64,000 nt of DNA from Aegilops tauschii subsp. strangulata. Its lineage: Eukaryota; Streptophyta; Magnoliopsida; Poales; Poaceae. The notes under the pieces were generated by a model. It worked only from the letters and a program-made list of their open reading frames with translations, was not told the origin of the DNA and made no database searches. Where the stretch lies: the NCBI RefSeq assembly GCF_002575655.3, contig NC_053039.3:374085633-374149632 (forward strand), in the 5' to 3' direction. Positions 23,023 to 34,179 of the stretch are shown here, piece after piece. Position numbers and translations under genes: made by a program. How positions within the stretch are numbered: position 1 is the stretch's first letter; every line of letters starts with the position of its first letter.

Positions 23023-24329
23023 CAAGTGTGTGAACACCGTGCAGCAGCAAGGTGGGACGGCAAACTGCAAGCTCCACCCCGGCTCAAGAAGGCAAATATA
23101 TCTAACTACCGAGCCGGCCCAGGCACTGTAGTCAGCGGCACACCGAAGAGAATCGAAGCACTATAGTGATTAGACACCATACAGAACCAGACACTGTAGC
23201 AGTTGGGTACTCTAGCAACCTATCATGATAGCAACTTGTTTTTCGTATATATTAAAACTTCAAATATTTTTGAATGCGAACAATTTTGAAATTTTTGAGT
23301 ACTCGGTGGAAAACACAAAGATTTTTTGAAAAAAACTTCCAGAATATTTTTAAGACCAAAATAGTTTTTGAATTTGTGATTTTTTCTGGAAAACGACAAC
23401 ATTTAAAAATTTTGTATAATTTTTTGAAAAAACAACACGAACCATTTTTTAAATTCCCGAACAAATTTTCAAAAAGAGTGAAATTTCTAAATTTATGAAC
23501 ATTTTTTGAAAACACGAGTATTTTTCTAAATTCCCAAACACTTAAAAGAACTCTTTTAAGAAGGAAAAATCAAAAACGAAAAGAAAAAACCCTGAAGAAA
23601 ACAAAAAATAGAAACAGCTGAAAATAGGGGAAAACAGGTAAAAACCAGACCTAAATCTTCCGAATGGTTCCCAAAACAGGAGAACTATCGTACAGAGAAA
23701 TGGGCCAGCCCGTTTCAGTTGGTCGCTCGGCTGCTGTGTGTTTGGTCGACCGTTCGACGCAATGAGTGTCGAATAGGATTTACCTATCTTCCCGGTTTAC
23801 ATACAAATAATGAAAAATGAGGTATCGGGCGATCGGCCCAGCACCATACAGTTTGGCCCAAGCCCCTAATGTTTCAAATTATAAATTTTGAATGGACGAG
23901 ACAGGCCACAAGGCCTGGTGTTAGTGGTAATTGCAGGCATCAAGGAAATCTCTTTCAGCCGTGTGTGTATCAAGCGAATTGCATATGTGACTTATTTCTA
24001 CTTAGGAAATTGCATCTACTGGTGGTAGGCTGGGAAGGCGGGTGTCGGGCAGTTTGTACCATATTGTTTGATCTTCTGAAATGGCCTCGACTTTTTTTCA
24101 ACTGGTGACAGAATGTGGGGGTTTTCAGTGTACGCTTCGGCAAAACCAAAAAAATGCACTGCCTGTGTGATATCATTGCCAAATATAATGCTTATTCTGT
24201 AGGTTTTCAAGAGAATAAAAGAGAGATATTATCTGATGGTTTTGTTATGACCTCATCTGGTAGATGTGATGATGTATGTTTCTTTCCTTTTTTGCCTGCT
24301 AGGAACACTGCTCCATGGATTTACCCGAG
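23023..24329. other. AT-rich intergenic
   Basis: 23230-23620 is rich in TTTTTGAAAA-type words seen often in Triticeae transposon debris. The segment 23990-24060 resembles 42166-42240 (CTTAGGAAATTGCA.CTACTGG), a shared unknown repeat. Confidence 0.35.
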
Positions 24330-24652
24330 CTTAAAAATGATGTGTTTGATATATTTGGTTTCTCTACTAGGAATTGTTGCATTATTGCTACTGTCAAGAC
24401 CAAACGTAATGGTTTCTTATGGCATCTTGTCATTTTGTATGGGACTGCTTACCCTAAACATAAGCTTGAATTTATTACTGAATTGCATGGTGTCATGGAA
24501 TTTTCCTCATGCCCCTCAATTTTGGGTCATGGTTTTAATTTAGTTTAGAAGACCCCAGGATAAGAATAATGGTATTTTCAACTCAGAAGCAACTTTCATG
24601 TTTAATGATTGGATCAATAAATGGGGTTTGATTGAGATTTCTATCTCTAGTA
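24330..24652 (+). mobile_element. LINE endonuclease-domain fragment
   Basis: The frame NGFLWHLVILYGTAYPKHKL followed by EFITELHGVMEF and ILGHGFNLV matches the AP-endonuclease domain of plant LINEs, where GGDFN is usual; here it is GHGFN, a lost catalytic residue. Later text (FNDWINKWGLIEI in other frames) continues the homology to 24650. The relic ends at a Stowaway insertion. Confidence 0.7.
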
Positions 24653-24812
24653 CTCCCTCCGTTCCTAAATACTTGTCTTTCTAGGCATTTCAACAAGTGA
24701 CTACATACGGAGTAAAATGAGTGAATTTACACTCTAAACTATGTCTACATACATCCGTATGTGATAGTCATTTGAAATGCCTAGAAAGACAAGTATTTAG
24801 GAACGGAGGGAG
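24653..24812. mobile_element. Stowaway MITE (Thalos type)
   Basis: 160 bp, ends CTCCCTCCGTTCCTAAATAC and its complement, flanked by TA. It is inserted at the border of the LINE relic. Confidence 0.95.
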
Positions 24813-24927
24813 TAGAAGCTTGAAGGACGCCTGAATTTGACATTCAAATAAAAAAACTACAAGGTATTCAAATTGTTTACTGTCTACAATGATTAATGTA
24901 TACACATTCGTTACATCAGTCGTGATA

Positions 24928-25038
24928 CTCCCTCCGTCCGGAATACTTGTCCTAAAAATAGATAAAATGGATGTATCTATAACTAAAATAAGTCTAGATA
25001 CAACCATTTCTAAGACAAGTATTTCCGGACGGAGGGAG
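24928..25038. mobile_element. Stowaway MITE (Athos type)
   Basis: 111 bp with ends CTCCCTCCGTCCGGAATACT and TCCGGACGGAGGGAG, flanked by TA. It is close in sequence to the copy at 19550. Confidence 0.95.
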
Positions 25039-26829
25039 TACATGACAAGGGTATATCTTAATTTTGCGGAGATGAAAAGTAGCTTTGCAATTAGAGGTAC
25101 AACACATAGTTAGTCAGAGTATTAGTCCATCTGCTCAAAATAAATTTTAATGTACAGACAGACTGCTTTGATTGCTTTCTTGAGAAATAAATGCATAGCC
25201 TCATAGCGTTACGAGATCAGCTCTTTGAGAAAGTTGCTAGCAGATTTAGTGTTCTATATCTCTAGCAAATAATTCAAGAGTCGTTGTGGTAGGCTCGTTT
25301 GACTTTTACATGAGTGTATTTGTCATGGCCTGCACCCAATAGGAATATACAGCAAGTATATCCCTATTTTAAAAGTTTTGCTTTGCATCATTACATAATC
25401 TACTATTAGATGAAGTATTTCTACAGGCACAACCCGACATTCAGACTTGGACCAATCTGACGAAATCAGATGAATGTGGGAAGCTGACATAAATAAATAC
25501 AGGCAGAGGATTAAACATGGATTTTCGGCATCAACTCAACATAAAATTCGCCTAGCTAGAATCAACAAGGTCATGACCCGAATGATACGCAGAATCAGCG
25601 GAAAAGAAAGCACAGCAGAACCCCACGTTGTTACCTGGTTGTCGACCCAGAAGAAGCCAGTCAGCCGATTAGGCAGATAACAATGGCGCACCCGTTAGCT
25701 GCTTGTCGCAGAACCCTGTACGGTCTGCCAGTCTCTAACGCCGCCGGCCGCCGCCGCTTAGATCACGCCGCCGCCGCCGCCGCTTAAGGAACCGCACACA
25801 ATCCCGAAGAAGCGCCACGGTCAGTTGGAAGGAGCGATCCTTTTTTTCGTTTTCAGAAAAGCAAGGGGCGATCTCAGCGGTGTTGTATCGTTGTGATCGC
25901 TAGTTTGGTCCAGCCCAGTACAAAACAATATGCAGGCTTGGGCCCCCTTGCGTGTTCAGGGGCCCGGGGCGACCGCCCCTCTCCACCGGGCTGAGCATCA
26001 CTGGCAACTTAATGTTACTCAAAAAAGAAAAGTTGCTCGAAACAAAAAAGTCCTCAAGCTAAGTATACTAACACAAACAAGTTCTCAAGCTAAGTACTTA
26101 TTACACGTACCAGTTCTCAGGCATAGTTTCTCAAACTTAGAAATACTTAAGGCAGGTAGTTTAAAAGACAACAGCCAAATTGTGCATTTCACTAGTTGCC
26201 ACTGGCATAAAAGTAACCCCTCATCCTTGTACTCTGAAACCTCTTGGTTTTGGACCCTACCGTTGCTGCCTCTGTTGTAGTTGCAGCCGTAGGTGCCATG
26301 TATGGCCTTCCACCTCTCCTGCTGGGTGCAGTGCGTGAACCTTAAGCTCTTGTGGCAGTCTAGGAAGGAGTGGTAGAAGCATCACTTGTTCTGCTTGCTC
26401 TTCTAGAAGCAGCAGTTGTCCTTCTTGGCATTGTAGAAGCAGCAGGCTGTGTAGGACCAGTAGAAGGAACAGTTGTTCTTCTTCCCCATGCACCAGGTGG
26501 TGCACTGGCAGCAAGCTGGAAAAAAGCTGAAGAACGTCCCCCAGTTTCATGATAGTGAGTTCTTGTTGTCTAATATAGCAAACATCATAACCCAACAATC
26601 AGGATAAAGCCATCAAATGATTAAGTACAAGAGAAAATCCTAGAAATGTGCACATTCCATACCTTGTGCTTGTTCTTTCTTACCTGAAGATGAGGCTTCA
26701 GGGGCTGAGGACAGTAGGTGTACCTAAATACAACAGAGTAAAAACTTATTTTTGGTTATGCATTTCGTCGAACACTTGTCATGCACAAATGCAATAGAGT
26801 GATTGACTCCCCGTCGATGCTCTGGGGTA
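25039..26829. other. no gene recognised
   Basis: A GCC-repeat lies near 25765. From 25920 a GGGGCCCGGGGCG stretch suggests a transposon end. 26270-26560 is CTG/CAG-rich and gives artefactual leucine- or glutamine-rich frames. Confidence 0.35.
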
Positions 26830-26879
26830 CTTAAGTTGTCTCACACCCCGGACAGAGCTGTCCTCGGAGAGCAGGAGCA

Positions 26880-27516
26880 TGAGCACGACCTGTTGAGCGC
26901 CGCCTCCTAGGCCGTTGGGTAGCACTGACCGTGCTGGTCAAGGAGGCACCACTTGGTGCGCGCATCATCGCAGGGCGTGGCCTCGTGTTGCCGTGCTCGC
27001 CGACCCCAAGGAGGCCTGTGCCGGCATCCAGGAGGTGCAGTTCATGCCCTTCAACCCCATGGACAAGCGCACTGCCATCACTTACGTGAACCGAGTCAGC
27101 AAGGGCGCTCCGGGGCAGATCATCGATCTGTGCGACCTGCGCGAGGACGTGCGGCGGCGGGTGCACATCATCGGCAAGTTCACCGACCGCGGGGCGCGGT
27201 AAAGCGTGACAAAGCGGAGCAAGGAGGCGCGGGGCGCGCCGTGGCAATTCCTGGCTGTGTTGCCGTTGTTTGACCCGCCGCGGACAACAAAGCGGAGACC
27301 ATCCAGGAGACAGGCCGCCGGCTCGGCATGGGCACCAACATGTACCCGTCAAGCTCCCTCCTCAGGGACGGCGACAACTGTGGGCTCCCGGTTAACGAGT
27401 TGATCGAGAAGGGGGACGGGTTTGCTGGCGTGTTCCGAGAGCACAAATACGAGACCGTGCGGCGAATGCACGAGATGAAGCACATCTGCAGGATGACGGG
27501 CGACGGCGAAAAAAAT
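26880..27516 (+). pseudogene. plasma-membrane H+-ATPase fragment, intronless
   Basis: A relic of the cytoplasmic nucleotide-binding loop of a plant P3A proton pump. It reads [20 protein letters not shown], then [34 protein letters not shown]; in the next frame [16 protein letters not shown]; then in a third frame [35 protein letters not shown], and HICRMTGDG, where homology stops at the hinge motif GDGxND. Exons that are separate in native genes appear continuous here, so it may derive from cDNA or a capture. About 20 codons, including the MITGDQ block, are missing between AETI and the ETGRRLG motif. There are at least two frameshifts and one stop (27200). The native protein is about 950 residues; only about 200 are represented. 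Confidence 0.8.
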
Positions 27517-27539
27517 TCCTCCAACCCGTAACGAGGGAG

Positions 27540-29035
27540 TATATTTACTCCTTCGACATGGCTCGGAGTAAAATTTATCCTCCCTTAGACTGAATAGGGG
27601 ACCGGTTGGGTGCGGGATATCTATACCTATATATACCTATTAATAAAGCAAGGTGTCTTTCGTTAATTTTTTCATCCGTTCACCGTCGAAAAGAAATTTT
27701 TCTATCCGAGGTGGTACTAAATTCTTATGCGTTCGTCTATAAAAAAAAGGCATTTCCAGCAGCGAAGCCAACCCACTTTTTTTTCTGCCCACTCAGCTAG
27801 TCGCAGAGGGCGAAAAATAGTCGAAACTTCGCACAGGACAACCAACAATGGGCTGGCCCATTTTTCTTTCTTTCTGTGTTTTACTTTTTTTATTCTCATT
27901 CCCCTATTTCTTTTTTCCCTTCCAAGTTTATTTTTCTTATAGAATTTATGAAATAAATTCAAAATTCTCAAAATACTTTCAGAATTTCAAAAAACAAATC
28001 TAGAAAATATTCAGAATTCCAAAAAATATTGATATTACAAAAAATATTCGGAAATTGGAAAAAGCTTCCCATTTTTTATGTACTGAAAATTTTTTATGTA
28101 GTGAAAAAAGCTTCATCTTCAGAAAAATATTCGGAAATTGAAAAAATATTTTGAAAAAAAAATCTTTTTTCTCAAAATTATTCGAGATTTATAAAAAAGA
28201 AAATGGAAATTTAAAAAATGCTCGAAATTCGAAAAATATTGTTTATGTAGTGAAATTTTTACGATTCAAAATGATGTTCGATATAAAAATACATATTTTC
28301 AAAAAATATTATGAATTTTCAACACTTGTTCCCATATAAAAAATGTTCACAAATTGAAATAATTCTCATGTTTTTATTTAAAAAGTTGGTGTTTACAAAA
28401 AATGTTTGTGAATTTTAAAAGAATTTCCTCTTTTAAATTTTGTTGTCGCTTTCCTGAAAGTGTACATAATTTTCAAAACAGTGTTCAGGATTTTAAAACT
28501 GGTTCATGTTTCCTACAATATTCAGAAGCTTCATACCTTGAAATCTCCTCGATTGAAAGGAAAAATAGATTGAATAATTCATGGACAGACGATGACGTAT
28601 CGAAACTCTTAAATGCCCTTGATCAATGACTGGAAGAATAGCGGATTGATTACGTCACACCCGGTGAAAGCTAAATGTTCCCTTTTCACGTGCACGCATG
28701 GTTTTGCTTGCACATATAATTCTCGCTAACTTTAAATGCATACTATTTTTTCTTCCATTGCTACGCATGAGCAAATGTGCTAGTAAAAGAGTAAAACATA
28801 ATTCATCCTCTTTTATAGCCGGATAAAGGATTGGTTATAGTTGCCTTAATGGCCCGTGGTTGGCTAAAAAAAATTGTTCGGCCGGACCGGGCCAAATCTG
28901 ACCAGCTCAATGCAAATGGGACTTTTAAATCGTAACAAAAGAATGAAAAAAAAACAGAGTCCGCTCAAAAGAAAATAATCACTTGTAACTACACTATCTT
29001 CACTTGTCCGATGCATGACTACAGGCTTGGACTGA
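27540..29035. other. AT-rich intergenic
   Basis: 27950-28540 is dominated by AAAAATATT and TTTGAAAA words without coding frame. 28690-28790 resembles the end of an unclassified element. No gene. Confidence 0.4.
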
Positions 29036-31326
29036 TCACTCGGAGCTTCCCATCAGCCGCATGCGGTTACTTGCTTTCAAGGCCTGCAGAAACCCCACGG
29101 TTTTAGCACATTTGACAGATATGAAGGGCACGGCGCTCTACATGGTATCTCCCGCGCAAAAGTGGTGAAAAAGCACTGTGCTGCTCCAGCAATGTTGGCT
29201 CCCACTGAAAAAGAACATTTGACAAATATGAAGGGCGAACAACCGAACCTCCTGATCCCAGTCGCATCGTATGGTCATGTACGCGAGGATTAGCGTTTGA
29301 ACCGTCGTGCCGCCGATCATTCCCGCCCAAATTCCCTGCACAGGTGAAGAATTACTAACTGCACAGACGCAAATTAACAGTGCCATTTATCGCAAAAGAG
29401 AAGGGAATGAACGAGGAGCATACATGTACTCCGAGATGGAAGGTCCATCCGAGCAGAACGCCGAAGGGGACACCGATCAGGTAGTAGCTCCCAATGTTCA
29501 CATACGCAACCAATGCCTGCCAACCTGACCCAACTGCAACTCCTGCAGATCATAGAATGCAGCAGCAAGCTTATTTCCTGTTTTCTGCATATGGCTCGAG
29601 CTAACTGCTGTATAAAATGTGGGGTAAGTAAAGTTGGTACTACCTGAAAGGACGGGTTGGACTCCGTTGAGGAGGATGGTGAGGGCCAGCAGGACGGACA
29701 TGTCGTCCACGGCGTCGATCAGGGCCTTGCTCGACGAGAAGATGAGGGCGAGCCTGCCGTGGAGGCCCAACGCCAGCAAGCAGAAGAAGATGCTGATTAC
29801 AAAGGAGGTCGTCGTCGACACCATCGTGGCGAATCTCGCCCGGTGTCCGTTGCCCGCGCCGAGCTCGTTGGCGACCCGCACCCTTGCAAAACAAAACCAG
29901 GGGAGGGTGTCCGGATTCAATGCACTATTTTCGGAATGAATCATATCAAAGAGGCAAAGAGTGTCAATGTCTGGTGTACTTTGCTTACCCGGTGCCTGCT
30001 AGGAACCCCAACGGAATCATCATCTCCAGTCCAGTCAAACTCAGGCTGTCCATGGCAAAATAAGTAGTGAAATGTTAGATCGCAAACTAAGAAGTCGTCT
30101 CTGTAACTGTAAATAGTTAAGCCAATATGAAATGGAGATAAGGTAGTTCTACCAGATAGACAAGGCATCCACGGCAAGCTCAGCGTTCTTCATGTACCCA
30201 GTGACGAAGATCAAAACCCTATAGTACCAACTCTCCAAGCTGCATCCATAAGCAAGAGAAGAGAAGAGAAGAGAAGAGACAAATATATAAAGTTAGTGCG
30301 TCTCCCTATATTATACTACCAGAAGTAAGTTGAAAGAACCGTGATGATAAAATAAATAAATACCACAACATGACTCCGGACGCCGAGGACAGCTTGACGA
30401 ACCCCCAGATGTCCACGAACGCCAACGACGAGAACCCTCCCCACGTCTCCGGGCAGCCGCCGCCGACGGCGTACGCGAACTGAAGCGCCACGACGAGCGC
30501 CCATGAGAAGTTGAGCGCGGTGGCGGCGCCGATGAGTCCCAGCCCGAAGTAGCTGACCAGGAGCCAGGTCACCGCGGCGTGCACCGGGAACGCCACGGCC
30601 GTGGTCACCGCGGTGACCGCGTTCTTCCTCTGGCACTGGAGGAACTTGTTGAGCGGCAGGAGGATGGCGTACATGAAGTGCAGCGGGAGCAGGCACGCGC
30701 TGACCGCGCCGGCCTCGCGGGCCAGATCGGCGGGCAGGCCGAGCGCGCTGAGCAGCTGCCCGCTGAAGATGTAGGTCGGGGAAAGGAGCGCCGCGAAAGC
30801 CAAGAGGACAAGCCACGAGCGCTGCATGTATACGCCCAGCATTGCGTACTGCTTTGCGCCGTACGCCTGGCCGCACAGCGTCTCCAGCGCACTCGCCATG
30901 CCAAGCTGCAATTCATCAAGATTATGAGTGACATTTGTAAAGTCAATGGATGCTTTTCGTCGTAGGAGTCAATGATGTCCAACAGGAGTGTATACCCAAA
31001 TGTACTTTTCGCGCATAAAAAACAGAGATCGATTGTCAGCTGAGACTTGCAAGAGGAACATTATGTACCAAGAAGCCGAGGTTGAAGCCGGAGATGACGG
31101 TGCTGGCGATGGAGAAGGCGGCGAGCTCAGCGTCGCCGAGATGGCCGGCGAAGGACTGGCTGATGATGTTCAAGCTGTAGAGCACGAGCCTCATGAACAC
31201 GGCCGGGCCGACCACCTCCCACAGCTTCATGGACTCTTCCCATACCTCGCCGGCCAGTCCTTGGACCTGGCCCTCCCTCTCCTTCGGCCTCTTCACGAGA
31301 AGTGGTGCGTTCTTCTGCCTCTCCAT
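29036..31326 (-). CDS. MATE transporter (DTX27/29-like), eight exons
   Basis: A multidrug and toxic compound extrusion family transporter, probably a proton antiporter in the vacuolar or plasma membrane. Exons on the minus strand: 31326-31069, 30905-30364, 30239-30153, 30045-29989, 29882-29644, 29542-29424, 29335-29249, 29083-29036. All introns are GT-AG and phases agree, giving 1437 nt, 478 residues, normal length. Start [10 protein letters not shown] at 31326; a second in-frame ATG at 31392 has a weaker family fit. Signatures: [20 protein letters not shown] near residue 55, [20 protein letters not shown] near 87, [57 protein letters not shown], and GIWAGMIGG. Twelve hydrophobic segments are visible. 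Last exon ends ...LMGSSE. No lesion is seen. Substrate unknown. A partial paralogue lies at 36934-37879 on the same strand. Confidence 0.92.
30252..30279. repeat. (AAGAG)n microsatellite in MATE intron 2
   Basis: Five to six pentanucleotide units directly upstream of exon 3 on the coding strand, giving a pyrimidine-rich run on the transcript. Confidence 0.9.
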
Positions 31327-33219
31327 TGTATGGCTAGATCCTAGAGGTGCATACTGGAGGGAAACATATATGCTCTTCGTCCGGAAAAACAAGTATTATA
31401 TGCTAAGCTAGATCTAGCTTGGAATCTGTAGTTTGCAACGGTGATGCAGCACGCTGGAGAATAATTCAACTGTCATGTGGATGTGGCGAGGATTAGTACT
31501 AGTACTATCTAATTTGTTGGTCTCGGAATCGAAACCGCACTGAACCAATCAGTGTTTTCTTCCCAAAAATATTCACTTGGTCTACGCATGTAAAGGCGGG
31601 AGTGGTGGAGTCGGTGTATTGCTAGAAACTTAGCCTTCCACCAATTTTTCTTTGGACCCCGATAAAACGCGCACGTTCGGTACCGCAGGGGGCCGGTCCG
31701 AACGACTTGTTCGGAGTGGGAGTCCCTCGAGCCGAACAAAACTGTTCGGAAGGATCCCTTAACCCCCGAACTACCACGTGGTGAAACCCCCCTCTTGGTC
31801 CACGCGGCTTCTCCCCTCGACCCCCGATCCAAAAACGCCCTGCGTCTCCCACCTCCACCCCCGATCCCCACCATAGTTCCCCTTCCCCTTCATAGATATC
31901 TATGGAATTTGCCATGGCAAGATCTGAGGAACCCTACAGAAGCTGAGCTACTTGAAGTGAAATCAGGTGAATTTTGCTTGCCGCACACCACCTCCTCACC
32001 TCCCCCTCCCCCCTCCTCCTATTTCCCCCCTCTCTGATCTAGCCATTGTTGCCAAGGCAAGATCTGAGGGACCTTACAGAAAGCTATGAACCCTACAATA
32101 AAAGTACCACGCATATGACAACTTAGCAGTCATGAAAAAAGAACCTGTACTTGCCATGAATTTTGTTTTTTCAGCTCTTGCCATGAGTTTTGTGCTGATC
32201 TTGCCATCCTCAGATCTGCCATGAGATTTGTGCTGATCTTGCCATGCTCAGATCTATTTGGATGGCAAGAACAAGAAAAAAAATGTGTGGTAGTTTGATG
32301 AATTGTAAATTCTTGCCATCCCATATTGTTCTTACCATATAATTGTTGCTACTAACGACACTTCCTTATCTGTTTTTTGAAACTTTTCATGAGAGGGAGC
32401 TAATGTATCAAAAGGGGTTGATGTAGATGCTGTGTGGGGTTTGAGAAAATTGCCAACCCTGTTAAAGGTACAATGCCATGAGTCTATGAAAACAGGAGGG
32501 GGATGGGGGAGCTACCAACCCCTATTGTTTCCATGTATGTGAAAATGTTCTTGCCACCTGATAACTGTTAATGATGAGAAATGCATGATGACAGATGCAT
32601 GTATGTAGGAAAGGTGTGTACTCAGTTGACGCATTGGTTTGTCGAAAAAAATGACAACCCTGTTACAGTGATGTTCCCATGTGTTTATGAAAACAAAGTC
32701 CAAAAAAAGTTAGAAATGAAGAGGAGTTGCCATCCTCAATTGTTGCCATGTAGAAGACAAAGTTCTTGCCATGTGGAGCCTCCTGTTGTTGCCATAAGCT
32801 TGTGTGTTACGGGTTTTACTTAATATGGACGAATTTCAAAGGCTCCAGAAGCAATAACACCCATGCTAAAAAATGTGATTTCCTATTTCAGTTGGAGGTA
32901 CATTCTTTTTTTTTTTTAAAGGAGAGGAGCAAGAATGGATACGGGATGTGGGGGAAATCCCTTGTTCTACGGCTCTATACAAGCACCGTCGTAGAATATA
33001 TTTTAACAATAACCCCCAAAAGAAAAAGAAAAAGTCATGGAAAATTTCCATCATACAAACAAAATAATTTGCAATGGCAAATTCACAGCAAAAAATGTCA
33101 TGGTATTTTTACTTAAATTTATATGTAATGTATGCGAAAAATGTCGTGTGTGAAAAAAAAACAAAAAGTTGAAAAAACCAAAAAAATGAACAAAGAAAAA
33201 CACCATAACCAGAATCATA
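31327..33219. other. intergenic, GCCATG-rich from 31900
   Basis: No gene is recognised. From 31900 the words TTGCCATG and CATGGCAA recur, a lead-in to the denser array at 33220. Confidence 0.4.
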
Positions 33220-33970
33220 TTAAAAATTGCATATATTTGACATGGCAAAGCAGTAAAATCTGCCATGTTAATAAAGGTCAAATAAATAGTAAATATTTGA
33301 CATGTCATTAAAAGTAAAAAAATTGCCATGGGAATTTGGGTAAAATTTGCCATGTTAATGAAGGCAAATTAGTCATGGCAAATAAAAAGTAAAACTTGCC
33401 ATGGCAATACAAGTTAAAGATTGCCATGCGGATTTAAGTAAATTTGCCATGTTAATAAGGGTCAATTTGCCATCGGCGAATAAAAAGTAAAAACCTGCCA
33501 TGGCAATAAAAGTTAAATGATGCCATGGCAAATAAAAGTTAAATAATGCCATGGGGATTTAGGTAAATTTGCCATGTTAATAAAGGTCAAATAATTAGTA
33601 AAACTTGCCATGGCAATAAAATTTAAATATTGCCATGGGGATTAAGATAAATTTGCCATGTAAATAAAAGGTTAATTTGCCATGGCAATAAAAGTTAAAT
33701 ATTGCCATGGGGATTTATGTAAATTTGCCATGTTAACAAAGGTCAAATTAAAAGTAAAACTTGCCACGGCAATAAAAGTTAAATATTGCCATGGGGATTT
33801 AGGTAAATTTGCCATGTTAATAAAAGGAAATTAGCCATGGCAAATAAATAGCAAAAACTTGCCATGGCAATAAAAGGTAAATATTACCATGGGTATTGAG
33901 GTAAATTTGCCATGTTAATAATGGTTAAATAAATAATAAAACTTACCATTGCAAGATTTGCCATTTTGTG
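33220..33970. repeat. irregular TTGCCATG(G) repeat array
   Basis: The module GCCATGGGGATTTAGGTAAATTTGCCATGTTAATAAAGGTCAAA recurs at about 33427, 33547, 33631, 33704 and 33789, with 70-120 bp spacing, plus many single TTGCCATGG words. It is AT-rich with a regular CCATGG palindrome. It is probably subterminal repeat of a DNA transposon; no ends found. Confidence 0.7.
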
Positions 33971-34179
33971 TTGTTTTTGTTAATTTAATGAATTACTGCA
34001 GCAAAATGCAAATGGTTTGGATGGCAATTTTAGAACTGTTGATAGCTATGTAGTGGCAATTATGTGAAAAGAAACATGGCAAAGTGCACTGGATATTTTT
34101 CCATGGGAAACATATCATAATTTCCACGCATCGAAACTTAAGTCATGATGGAAAACACATCATAATTTGCCATCGGGTT

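Noticed and set aside
26257..26598. Leucine/glutamine-rich minus-strand ORF
   Set aside because: A product of a CTG/CAG-rich stretch with no conserved motif.
33220..33970. Centromeric satellite or CRISPR-like array
   Set aside because: Irregular unit length and no spacers; the genome is plant.
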